IMG/VR virus record: IMGVR_UViG_3300025769_001103
Coordinates: 1-20,411 of that record
From: a virus
DNA length: 20,411 nt
Strand: one strand, 5' to 3'
In this document: positions 5,455 to 13,900 of the stretch, piece by piece
How the letters are laid out: each line of letters starts with the position of its first letter
How positions within the stretch are numbered: the stretch's first letter is position 1
The notes under the pieces: model-generated
Database searches by the model: none
The model's input: only the letters and a program-made list of their open reading frames with translations
What the model was told of the DNA's origin: nothing
Made by a program: the position numbers and the translations under genes

Positions 5455-7659
5455 TTGAGTGAGGATAAAGCTGAAGCAGGTGAAAAAGATTTTTTTGCTA
5501 TTGGTTTAGGGGATGATGTTGCTTTTGTTCCTACTGATGTATTTGCAAGATATGTAAAATCTAAAACACCAAAAAATCAGGATGGCATATTTACAAAAAA
5601 TAACACCTTTAATGTTGAAGGGGGCGCAGAAATTAGGCTCCCGAACAATAACACAATTCGTTTCGAGGGTAGAGTTAGGCGCACTAAGGGTAAAGTTTTA
5701 TTCCCTGAAAAATTACAAAACAAATATGGGCTACCTCCTGAAGAGACATTTAAAGATAGGGGTACTAATGTAGGTGCGTTTTATAGTAAGCAAAATAAAG
5801 ATGAAAACATTGGGGGCAGTGTTGGCTTAAACTATGACGCTGAGGCAGGAAAGTTTAGAGAATTTAACGCTTCTGGTTTTTTAAGAAATATTTTTGGAAA
5901 CGATAGTCTTAAAGCTTCTGCAAGCTTTAACCCAACAAATAAAAAAGCATCGGGAAAGCTTGAATACACTTCAAAATTTAATGACGGAGGATTGACTATG
6001 AACAAACAAATGGAATTATTTGAAGAGGGTGGTGAAGTTGATCCCGTATCCGGCAATGATGTACCATTAGGTAGCACGGAAAAAGAAGTACGTGATGACC
6101 AGCCTGCTATGCTTAGTGAAGGTGAGATGGTAGTTCCTGCTGACGTTGTTCGTTATTTTGGTGTTGAGCATTTTATGAAGCTTCGAGATGAAGCTAAAAT
6201 GGGCTACAAGAAAATGGAGGCTATGGGTCAATTTGGTACAGATGAAGGAAAAACATTACCAGACGACACACTATTTAATGCAGGTGGTCCACCTTTTACA
6301 ATTGAGGATATTGAGGTTATTGAACCTGACGACTTAGAAAGCTTAGAAGGTGGCGAAGAAGATACTTTAGAAGCTAATGCAGGTGCCTTTGTTCAAGGAG
6401 GGCAGGGAACTAACCCTTTTGATAATAATGCTGCTACAACAGCAGGGCAACAATTTGCATCAGGAAAACCTATAACAGCTAGTAGCTTTAGTCAGCCTGC
6501 TTTTACATTTGATAGTTTTAAAGGTTTTTCTGGTCTTACTTCTGACTATATTCAAAGTTTTTTACCTGATGCTTTTAAAAATAAAAAACCAGAACAGGCT
6601 AGTCTAGCTACTAACATATTAGATACATTTTATGGAAATAAGCTACCACAACAAGCTCAAGGAGCTTCCACAAAGTCTGGTCAAAGTGATGTACCAGATG
6701 GAGGAGGAACATCTGATCTTTCTAGTGCTACACCCGGTATAGGATCAGTAAGTGAACTAGCGGGTAATGCTAGTACAGCTAGTGTAAACTCTCTTGCCGG
6801 ATTAGGTCAAATGTTAGACACTCCTGTTGGGCGTGGTGTTTTAGACGCTGTTGGTTATGCTACTAGTTTTGCAATGACCCCATCAACAGGCATTGTTAGT
6901 GGGCTTATGAGGGGAGCATCTGCGCTTAGTCCTACTATAAGTAAGGGTTTTCGAGATTTACAAGATATAGGTCGAATAGACGCAGCCAGAGCGGCAAATG
7001 CAGCATTGGCTATGAAAGCTGAGTTTGCAGCTTTAAGCCCGGCAGAAATTGCAGACATAAACACCCTTGCTGCATTTAACTCTATAAGTAATGTTACAGG
7101 TTACGACCCTACAGTAGACCCCGCTGTTAGTGCTGTTGGTGTAACTTCTATGGGAGTACCCGGATATTCTGTAGCAGGACCGCTCGGTGCAACATATGGA
7201 TGGAACAACGACTTTGGCTGGGAAGTTGTAGCAGACCCACTTAGTACAAAAGACCTTGATAAAGCTAAACAAAAACAAGATTCTATTAACCAAATAGGTA
7301 CTGAGGCTGCTGCCGTTGGCGCAGTGGATGTTGATCCTAGTGGATCAGAAGGTCTTGCAGGTCCTCCGGGCGGTCAAAATGAACCAAGTCCAAACCAAAG
7401 TCCTAGTCCTAGCTTTGGCGATCAAGAATATGGTGGTGGTCCCGATCAAGATGACGGCCCAGAAGCAGATGGGGGTGCTGTAGGCGGAACGGATAATGAT
7501 GCTGACGGAGACGATACTGGTGGTCCAGATGGAGAAGGAGAAGGAGAAGATGGTGGTCCAGAAGGTATAGCTAAAGGAGGATTAATCAAGCGTAAACCAC
7601 GAAACAAAAAAAGAGGCGGAAGAAAGAGAAAGAAAAGAGGGGGTTTAGGTTCCCGATAG
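5455..7659 (+). CDS. Virion-associated protein of unknown function, 734 residues
   Basis: The TTG start at 5455 has GAGGGA (5441-5446) 8 nt upstream. Residues 1-181 are rich in short polar beta-like segments (GGAEIRLPNNNTIRFEGRV, GGSVGLNYDAEAGKF, KASGKLEYTSKFNDGG). From residue 182 the sequence MNKQMELFEEGGEVDP and then RDDQPAMLSEGEMVVPADVV with MKLRDEAKMG and KKMEAMGQ matches a family I recall downstream of portals in marine podoviruses, where proteins commonly begin at this Met. The middle (about 310-620) is Ser/Gly/Ala-rich. Residues about 640-700 are acidic and Gly-rich, and the last 30 are very basic (KRKPRNKKRGGRKRKKRGG). A packaged or tail-internal protein is plausible; I do not assign a function. 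Confidence 0.72.
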   Translation: MSEDKAEAGEKDFFAIGLGDDVAFVPTDVFARYVKSKTPKNQDGIFTKNNTFNVEGGAEIRLPNNNTIRFEGRVRRTKGKVLFPEKLQNKYGLPPEETFKDRGTNVGAFYSKQNKDENIGGSVGLNYDAEAGKFREFNASGFLRNIFGNDSLKASASFNPTNKKASGKLEYTSKFNDGGLTMNKQMELFEEGGEVDPVSGNDVPLGSTEKEVRDDQPAMLSEGEMVVPADVVRYFGVEHFMKLRDEAKMGYKKMEAMGQFGTDEGKTLPDDTLFNAGGPPFTIEDIEVIEPDDLESLEGGEEDTLEANAGAFVQGGQGTNPFDNNAATTAGQQFASGKPITASSFSQPAFTFDSFKGFSGLTSDYIQSFLPDAFKNKKPEQASLATNILDTFYGNKLPQQAQGASTKSGQSDVPDGGGTSDLSSATPGIGSVSELAGNASTASVNSLAGLGQMLDTPVGRGVLDAVGYATSFAMTPSTGIVSGLMRGASALSPTISKGFRDLQDIGRIDAARAANAALAMKAEFAALSPAEIADINTLAAFNSISNVTGYDPTVDPAVSAVGVTSMGVPGYSVAGPLGATYGWNNDFGWEVVADPLSTKDLDKAKQKQDSINQIGTEAAAVGAVDVDPSGSEGLAGPPGGQNEPSPNQSPSPSFGDQEYGGGPDQDDGPEADGGAVGGTDNDADGDDTGGPDGEGEGEDGGPEGIAKGGLIKRKPRNKKRGGRKRKKRGGLGSR
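5986..6000 (+). promoter_or_regulatory. Probable internal translation start (GGAGG, 7 nt, ATG)
   Basis: GGAGG at 5986-5990 lies exactly 7 nt before an in-frame ATG at 5998-6000, inside the 734-residue gene. It is a better Shine-Dalgarno and start pair than the TTG at 5455. Initiation here would give a 553-residue product beginning MNKQMELF, which is where related proteins seem to start. Confidence 0.6.
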
Positions 7660-7703
7660 TGATAGTCACACTTAAACAGACTAATTTGCTGGCTACTCAT
7701 CCC

Positions 7704-7716
7704 CCTACACAGTAGG
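7704..7716 (+). other. Small hairpin in the 85-nt gap before the scaffold gene
   Basis: CCTAC and GTAGG form a 5-bp stem around an ACA loop. There is no T-run after it, so it is not a convincing terminator. The gap 7660-7744 otherwise holds a weak AGAGAAAG ribosome-binding site and a 16-nt segment that recurs inverted after the scaffold gene. Confidence 0.35.
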
Positions 7717-7727
7717 CTACGGTGGCC
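7712..7727 (+). repeat. Left copy of an inverted repeat flanking the scaffold gene
   Basis: GTAGGCTACGGTGGCC matches the reverse complement of 8658-8673 (GGCCGCATTAGCCTAC) at 13 of 16 positions. One copy lies just before and one just after the scaffold gene. It may be chance, or a site for RNA pairing or protein binding. Confidence 0.35.
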
Positions 7728-7744
7728 CCAGAGAAAGAAATATA

Positions 7745-8608
7745 ATGTCTGAAGTAGATACCGTACAGGTAGAAAAAAAGAAAGCCTTTATTAGTCGTCC
7801 GTATTCCAATGAGGACCGTATTAAGAAGGACGAAGAAGAACTAGAAGAAATGCTACGCCAACAAAAGGGTGAAGTGTCCGAAGAAGAAGAAGAACAAGAA
7901 GCAGAACCCACTACCGCTGAAGAGCGTTCATTTAAAAAGAGATATGGTGACTTACGTAGACACACACAGAAACAGCAGGAAGACCTACAGTCTCAAATTA
8001 GTGAATTAAAGGAACAGCTTACGTCTGCCACTAAAAAGGAGATGAAGCTACCTAAATCAGACGATGAGATTGATGTGTGGATGTCTAAGTATCCAGACGT
8101 AGCGGCCATCGTAGAAACGATTGCAATTAAGAAAGCAAGAGAACAATCTACAGAATTAGAAGAGCGTGTAACTAAAATTAATAAGATGCAAGAAGACGCA
8201 GAGCGTCAAAAGGCAGAAACTATTTTACTACAGTTACACCCAGATTTCGATGAGATCAGGCAGGACGATGACTTCCACACGTGGGCAGAAGAACAGCCAC
8301 GTTGGATTCAACAAGCCCTGTACGACAATGACGATGATGCTAAATCAGCAGCCAGAGCCATTGATTTATATAAGGCAGACAAAGGTATTAATACCAAAAA
8401 GAAAAGCAAGCGTTCTAGTGACGCCGCTGAAATGGTAGATACCAAAGCCTCACGTAATCGGCCTACAGCCGAAGATACTTCGGGCGTCATTAGAGAATCA
8501 GACGTTCAGAAGATGTCAGCTACACAGTACGAAAAGAATCAAGATACTATTATGGAAGCTATCCGTTCAGGAAAGTTTGTATATGATCTTTCTGGTTCAG
8601 CACGTTAA
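7745..8608 (+). CDS. Capsid scaffolding protein
   Basis: This 287-residue protein lies directly before the major capsid gene, the usual place for a scaffold that guides shell assembly and is then removed. It is highly charged and almost entirely helical: an acidic stretch around residues 30-55 (EEELEEMLRQQKGEVSEEEE), a coiled coil at about 60-105 (KKRYGDLRRHTQKQQEDLQS), a central part with a conserved-looking MSKYPDVAAIVETIA, and HPDFDEIRQDDDFHTWAEEQ. The C-terminal part (KKKSKRSSDAAEMV and the end GKFVYDLSGSAR) is basic, as in scaffolds that contact the capsid protein through the C-terminus. No protease gene is visible nearby. The ribosome-binding site (AGAGAAAG) is weak. Confidence 0.82.
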   Translation: MSEVDTVQVEKKKAFISRPYSNEDRIKKDEEELEEMLRQQKGEVSEEEEEQEAEPTTAEERSFKKRYGDLRRHTQKQQEDLQSQISELKEQLTSATKKEMKLPKSDDEIDVWMSKYPDVAAIVETIAIKKAREQSTELEERVTKINKMQEDAERQKAETILLQLHPDFDEIRQDDDFHTWAEEQPRWIQQALYDNDDDAKSAARAIDLYKADKGINTKKKSKRSSDAAEMVDTKASRNRPTAEDTSGVIRESDVQKMSATQYEKNQDTIMEAIRSGKFVYDLSGSAR

Positions 8609-8642
8609 TAATAGTTGACATTAATAAATAACCGTATATAAC
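8609..8642 (+). promoter_or_regulatory. Sigma70-like promoter P2 upstream of the capsid gene
   Basis: TTGACA (8615-8620), 16 nt of AT-rich spacer, then TATAAC (8637-8642) starting just after the scaffold stop. TAATAGTTGACA at 8609-8620 is identical to the core of promoter P1 at 523-534, and both promoters also carry CGTATA near the -10 box. This would give the capsid gene its own transcript. Confidence 0.68.
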
Positions 8643-8854
8643 TATATCAAAATAAGTGGCCGCATTAGCCTACCCACTATTTTGGTGTAGTTTATACACC
8701 TTAGCAACTACAATTTTATCTATAGACTTACCTAAAGCGAGTAGCCCGTTAATAATACGTTAGGCCAAATGTATTTTTAAACGCACCTATTTTAATTAGC
8801 CTCTACAGGAAGTTTGGAGTTAGCATCTGAAAGCTGTTTAAAGGAGTTAATGTT
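8643..8854 (+). promoter_or_regulatory. Long leader of the major capsid gene
   Basis: About 200 nt without any plausible coding frame lie between P2 and the capsid ATG. A clear hairpin is GGTGTA (8684-8689), loop GTTTA, TACACC (8695-8700). Weaker pairings are AGTGG (8655-8659) with CCACT (8674-8678), and CCTAA (8731-8735) with TTAGG (8760-8764). Two GGAGTTA copies occur near the end, and the second belongs to the strong AAGGAG ribosome-binding site (8841-8846) 8 nt before the ATG. The leader may stabilise or regulate the capsid mRNA. Confidence 0.5.
8658..8673 (-). repeat. Right copy of the inverted repeat flanking the scaffold gene
   Basis: This segment is the partner of 7712-7727, matching it on the opposite strand at 13 of 16 positions. 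It lies in the leader downstream of promoter P2. Confidence 0.35.
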
Positions 8855-9910
8855 ATGGCATTTTCAGCAGCAGCAGGACACGGCAACCTACCTAATGGTG
8901 CATTTAGTCCTGTAATTTATTCTAAGCAGGTGCAGCTTGCGTTCCGTAAGTCATCTGTATGTGAAGAGATCACCAACTCTGATTATTTTGGTGAAATTGC
9001 TAATATGGGTGACACCGTTCGCATTATTAAGGAGCCTGAAATCTCCGTTAAAGCGTACACTCGTGGCACCGTTATTACACCTCAAGACCTAGACGATGAA
9101 GACTTCAGCCTCACGGTTGATAAGTCTAACTACTTTGCTTTTAAGGTTGACGACATTGAAGAAGCACATTCTCATGTCAACTTCCAGTCACTAGCTTCTG
9201 ATCGTGCGGCTTTCCGCCTATCGGATCAGTATGACCAAGACGTTCTTGGTTATCTTTGTGGCTTTAAGCAGTCTGCACTGCACAGTGTTGCTAGTGCTGT
9301 TAACACTACTGTTAACGGTGAAGTTGCTGTTGCAACTGCTGGCACAGACGAACTACTTTCTAGCATGAAGATTGAAGCCGACGACTTCGGTGGTTCTTCA
9401 GGAAGTGCTATTGGTATTAAGGCTCGTGCTGGTAATGATGGTGCAGTCGTTGGTTCTGGTAATGCTTATGCTATTCAGGTTATTTCCCGTATGGCTCGTA
9501 AGCTTGACCAACAGAATGTTGATTCAAACGGTCGTTGGCTCGTTATTGATCCAGTCTTTAAGGAAATTCTTCAGGACGAAGACTCCAGACTATTCAACAG
9601 CGACTTCGGCGGTTCTGGTCTTCAGAATGGTCTAGTTCTAAACAACCTACTTGGCTTTAAAGTATATGTTTCTAACAACCTACCTTCGATTGGTACAGGT
9701 TCCTCCACAACTGGTGGTACTAATGCTTCTAACTTTGGTGTTGTTGTTGGGGGTCACTCTTCAGCCGTAGCTACTGCCGAACAAATTAACAAAACAGAAA
9801 CCTATCGTGATCCAGATAGCTTTGCTGATGTTGTTCGTGGTATGCACCTTTATGGCCGCAAGATTCTTCGTCCCGAAGCTCTTGTTAATGCCAAAATTTG
9901 CTTAGTATAA
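8855..9910 (+). CDS. Major capsid protein
   Basis: This 351-residue protein would build the icosahedral shell, presumably with the HK97 fold. Position after the scaffold, strong ribosome-binding site, dedicated promoter and length all fit. The N-terminus NGAFSPVIYSKQVQLAFRKS, then DYFGEIANMGDTVRIIKEPE and the TPQDLDDEDFSLTVDKSNYF segment with FKVDDIEEAHSHV, resemble coat proteins of T7/P22-like and marine podoviruses. WLVIDPVFKEIL, NNLLGFKVYVSNNLP and the end DPDSFADVVRGMHLYGRK are also typical. Arg codons are almost all CGT or CGC (13 of 14 by my count), unlike the AGA-rich terminase, as expected for a very highly expressed gene. Confidence 0.92.
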   Translation: MAFSAAAGHGNLPNGAFSPVIYSKQVQLAFRKSSVCEEITNSDYFGEIANMGDTVRIIKEPEISVKAYTRGTVITPQDLDDEDFSLTVDKSNYFAFKVDDIEEAHSHVNFQSLASDRAAFRLSDQYDQDVLGYLCGFKQSALHSVASAVNTTVNGEVAVATAGTDELLSSMKIEADDFGGSSGSAIGIKARAGNDGAVVGSGNAYAIQVISRMARKLDQQNVDSNGRWLVIDPVFKEILQDEDSRLFNSDFGGSGLQNGLVLNNLLGFKVYVSNNLPSIGTGSSTTGGTNASNFGVVVGGHSSAVATAEQINKTETYRDPDSFADVVRGMHLYGRKILRPEALVNAKICLV

Positions 9911-9923
9911 GGAGTATTGAAAA

Positions 9924-10403
9924 ATGGCTACGATTACTGCTACTCTTGCTCCCGCTCGTGGCAATGAAGCTCGCGGGCGTCAACCCTACTATGTACAACA
10001 AATCATTGATTTGACTGCTAATAGCATCAACCCAAATGGTGATGTTGTACAGGCTCTAACCATTCCTGCCAACACAAAAATTGTGTCGGCTGGTTTTCAG
10101 GTTACGTCAAGTGCTACTCAAAATACAGGTACTGATGCCACTGCCACTCTCGGCACTGGTGCAGATGCTGATGAGTACGTTACAGCATTTGATATTGACG
10201 GGGCTGCGGATGGTGCTTATGCACCTAGCGTTACCGTGTCGGCTGATCTAGTAATTACATCTGCTGATACTCTTGATCTAACGCTCGCTGGTGGCGGCGC
10301 ATCTTTCACTGCTGGTGAAATTCGTGTCTTTGCTTGCTTGCTAGACGTTAGTGACAATGGTATTGCGACTGCTGATGAAGTTGATCGTGACACTCTAGCG
10401 TAA
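9924..10403 (+). CDS. Probable head decoration or minor capsid protein
   Basis: The product is 159 residues, predicted beta-rich, rich in Ala/Thr/Asp, and follows the major capsid gene by 13 nt with a good AAGGAG-type site (9909-9914). The middle contains a repeated small-residue pattern (TGTDATATLGTGADADEYVT and then SADTLDLTLAGGG). Proteins of this form placed directly after the coat gene often bind the shell surface and stabilise it. Arg codons are all CGT/CGC as in the capsid gene, suggesting equally high expression. I do not recognise a named family, and a fibre-base role cannot be excluded. Confidence 0.62.
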   Translation: MATITATLAPARGNEARGRQPYYVQQIIDLTANSINPNGDVVQALTIPANTKIVSAGFQVTSSATQNTGTDATATLGTGADADEYVTAFDIDGAADGAYAPSVTVSADLVITSADTLDLTLAGGGASFTAGEIRVFACLLDVSDNGIATADEVDRDTLA

Positions 10404-10416
10404 GCTAATTAAGTAT

Positions 10417-10446
10417 GGGGGCTGGAGGTTTATACTTCCAGTCCTC
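10417..10446 (+). terminator. Strong RNA hairpin after the decoration gene (partial terminator or processing site)
   Basis: GGGGGCTGGAGG (10417-10428) pairs with CTTCCAGTCCTC (10435-10446) over 12 base pairs, three or four of them G-U, around the loop TTTATA. The downstream sequence TACTCTTATTT is only weakly T-rich, so termination would be partial. It separates the abundant capsid and decoration transcripts from the following structural genes. Confidence 0.5.
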
Positions 10447-10472
10447 TACTCTTATTTAAAAGGTAAAAAATT

Positions 10473-10910
10473 ATGGCAATTACTACTGCAATGTGCAATA
10501 GTTTTAAAACGGAAGTTTTAGGTGCTACGCACGATTTGGATACACACACACTTAAGATTGCGCTAATTAAGTCTGGCATGTCCGGTACATATGGTACAGG
10601 TACAACAAACTATTCAGATGTTACTGGTAACAGTGACGAAGCATCTGGCACTAACTATAGTGCTGGTGGTCAAAACCTAGATAGTGCTGCTATCTCTCTG
10701 TCTGGTTCTACAGCTATTGTTGACTTTGCTGATGAGGTTTTCTCTACAGTAACTGTGTCTGCTGCTGGTTGTATTATTTATAATTCTTCTGCTAGTAACA
10801 AAGCTATTTGTGTTATTGACTTTGGGGGAACAGTAAGTTCTGTTGCGGGTAACTTAACGGTTCAGTTCCCTACAGCAGATGCTTCTAATGCAATTATTCG
10901 TATCGCGTAG
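10473..10910 (+). CDS. Small virion structural protein (MAITTAMC family)
   Basis: A 145-residue protein of a very widespread phage family that I recognise from the opening MAITTAMCNSFK, the middle TTNYSDVTGNSDE followed by GTNYSAGGQ, the IIYNSSASNKAICVIDFGG strand pair, and the ending QFPTADASNAIIRIA. The family is usually found among capsid and tail genes and annotated only as structural or hypothetical. The predicted fold is mostly beta. A role as a head-surface or tail-attached small protein fits, but the exact location is not established. It follows the 12-bp hairpin by 26 nt and is 10 nt before the long fibre gene, with AAAAGG as the ribosome-binding site. Confidence 0.7.
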   Translation: MAITTAMCNSFKTEVLGATHDLDTHTLKIALIKSGMSGTYGTGTTNYSDVTGNSDEASGTNYSAGGQNLDSAAISLSGSTAIVDFADEVFSTVTVSAAGCIIYNSSASNKAICVIDFGGTVSSVAGNLTVQFPTADASNAIIRIA

Positions 10911-10920
10911 GAAACTTTAA

Positions 10921-13900
10921 ATGGCTGTATTAGCTAATAGAGTACGTGTTAACACTAGCACTACTGGAACGGGAACTATAACACTCGGATCAGCAGTATC
11001 AGGATTTCAGTCTTTTGCTGATGGTGGTGTATCAAATAGTGATTCAGTTAGGTATCTAATTGAAGACGGTACTAATTGGGAAATTGGTACGGGTACATAC
11101 ACGTCTAGTGGTACGACACTAAGCAGAGGTGCATACGATAGCACTAACTCTAACAATGCCCTTTCTTTAACGGGTAATGCTATCGTATCTATTGTTTCTG
11201 CTGCTGAAGACTTTTCTGCTGCCACAATTCGTGCATCAGTAGAAGCAGCTTCAGACTCTAATGTTTTTACTGATGCAGATCACACTAAGCTAAACGGCAT
11301 AGAAGCTTCAGCTACAGCAGATCAGACTGACGCTGAAATTAGGGCCGCAGTAGAAGCTGCATCTGACTCTAATGTATTTACTGACGCAGATCACTCTAAG
11401 TTAAATGGCATAGAAGCTTCAGCTACAGCAGATCAGACTGATGCAGAAATTAGAGCAGCAGTAGAGGCAGCATCAGATTCAAATGTATTCACAGATGCTG
11501 ACCATAGTAAGTTAAATGGTATTGCTGCATCAGCAAACAACTACGTCCACCCAGACCACAGCGGCGAGGTAACATCTTCAGCAGACGGTGCTACAGTAGT
11601 AGCTGACAATATTATTGACGAAGCTAATCTAAAGGTTAGCAATAGTCCAACTAACGGGTACGTATTAACTGCACAATCGGGTAATACTGGAGGACTAACG
11701 TGGGCTGAAGCTAGTAGTGGTGCTTCAGCTATTGATGATTTATCTGATGCAGTAACCTACAGCAGCGGAAAAGAAATAGGCATCGGGGCAGGCGCGCTTG
11801 ACTCAAGCAACGGAGTCAACGCAAACGAAAACACAGCCGTTGGTTACAATGCTGGTACTGCTTTAACTAGCGGGCAGGCTTCAACTTTCTTTGGAGCGAG
11901 TGCTGGTAGTTCTGTAACTACGGGATCATCAAATAATATAATTGGTAAATCTGCCGGAATAAATATAACCACGACTGGTAATAATAACTTTATGGGTTCG
12001 TTTGCAGGTTACTCTGTGACCGGCGCAAACAATGTTGCAATTGGCGCTAATGCTATGCTCGGTGGCTGGAGTGGTGGTTCAAGTGTAGATAAAACTGTTG
12101 CTATTGGTACAGATACTTTGTCTGCCAATCAAACTTCCGCAGAAGACACTGTAGCTATTGGTTATCAGGCACTTTATAGTGGAACATCTGCTGACGATTC
12201 TGTTGCTATTGGTGCAACGGCAGCTAGAGCAAATACAACAGGTACCAAATTAGTAGCTATTGGTTTTGAAGCCCTCAAAGCAAACACTACTGCTGCTGGA
12301 AGTGTTGCAATTGGGTATCAATCCGCACTAAAAGCAACTACTGCTAGTAATAGCATAGCTATTGGTTATGCAACTATGGGAACAGGCGTTGTTACTGGGA
12401 CAGATAACACCGCTATTGGTCGTCAGGCTGGTAACGATTTAACCAGTGGCACCTATAATAATTTTATGGGCTATCGGGCCGGATATAACGCAACTACTGC
12501 GGACAATACGATTGCTATCGGCAGACAAGCGATTGGTAGTGGCGTTCTAACTGGTGAGAGTAATATCGCTATTGGCCGTCTTGCTGGCTATGATTTAACC
12601 AGCGGCACTTACAATTTCTTTGGTGGCTATAATGCAGGCGGCAACGCAACTACTGGTAATTATAATATCGCTCTTGGGTATTCACCAATCGGCGTAGGTG
12701 TTCTAACTGGCACGGATAACATCGCTATTGGCCGTCAAGCTGGTAACGATATCAGTAGTGGCAATTACAACGTCGCTGTTGGTTATAGAGCAGGCTACGA
12801 AGTTACGACTGGGGTGGACAATACAATTTTGGGTGTACAGGCTGGCGATGTCTTAACGACAGGCGGCAATAACACCATTATCGGTCACGATGCCGCCGCT
12901 TCATCTGCCACCGTCAGCAATGAAATTACACTAGGCAATACCAGCGTAACTAAATTTAGAGTACCGGGTCTTAACTTCATCATTAAAGACAGCACTGCTA
13001 CGGAAGATTATGTGTTGACCGTTGACTCTAGCGGTGAGGCAGGATGGGAAGCTGCTGCTGCTGGAGGTGCTTCAGAAATCAATGGCCTTAGTGATGGTGT
13101 TACCAACTCATCTGGTGGTACTCTTGGTCTCGGAACAGGCGCACTTGCTGCTGATGATGGTAGTGCTAACAAGAATACTGCGGTGGGTAAAAACGCTTTA
13201 AACGACGTTACTACCGGCGCTTCAAATGATGCTTTTGGTAATGAGGCGGGAGCGCTAATCACGACTGGCACTACAAATTTAGCTATTGGCGCTGGTTCTA
13301 TGGCAGCAGTTACTACCGCAGCTAGTAACATCGCAATCGGCAACAGAGCTATGGAAAAAGCTACGGGACAGCATAATGTTTTTGTAGGTAAAAGTTCTGG
13401 TGAAGGCGGTAGCGGAGGTGGTGCGGCAAAAAGGAATGCTGCTTTAGGTTATAGCTCTTTAGAAAAAATAACTTCCGGCGAAGATAATGTAGCAGTCGGA
13501 AATCAAGCTGGCCTCTCAATAGCCAATGGCAATAAGCACGTAATGCTGGGAGGTAATGCAGGTGACGCGTTAACCGCAGGCGAGAACACAATATGTATTG
13601 GTTACAATAGTGCCGCCTCTAGTACCACTGTGTCTAACGAGATTACTTTAGGCAATACGGATATTACTAAGTTTAGAGTACCGGGTCTTAACTTTATTAT
13701 TAAGGACTCTACTGCTACGGACAATTACGTCCTTACCGTAGATTCTAGTGGTGAAGCTGGCTGGGAGGCTGCTGCTGGAGGTGCTACAGAAATTGATGGC
13801 CTTAGTGATGCTAAAACATTTAACTCTGGATCAAGCATAGGTATTGGAACTGGCGCAGCCGCTGCTGTATCAGGTAGTGCATCTTTAACAGCAGTAGGTT

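Noticed and set aside
7660-7744. Possible tRNA or terminator in the gap before the scaffold gene
   Set aside because: No cloverleaf can be drawn. The only stem is 5 bp and has no T-run after it.
9372-9635. An 87-codon + strand frame within the major capsid gene
   Set aside because: It is a frame-shifted shadow of a strongly supported capsid gene, with Val/Leu runs from GGT/GCT-rich codons.
11227-11559. CRISPR-like array because of regular direct repeats
   Set aside because: The repeats are 111 nt, in frame, encode protein, and have no unique spacers.
13008-13343. Antisense open frame opposite the fibre modules (also 13361-13591, 14268-14459, 14691-14906)
   Set aside because: Composition mirrors the fibre repeats, with no initiation signal and no family-like sequence; every convincing gene here is on the + strand.
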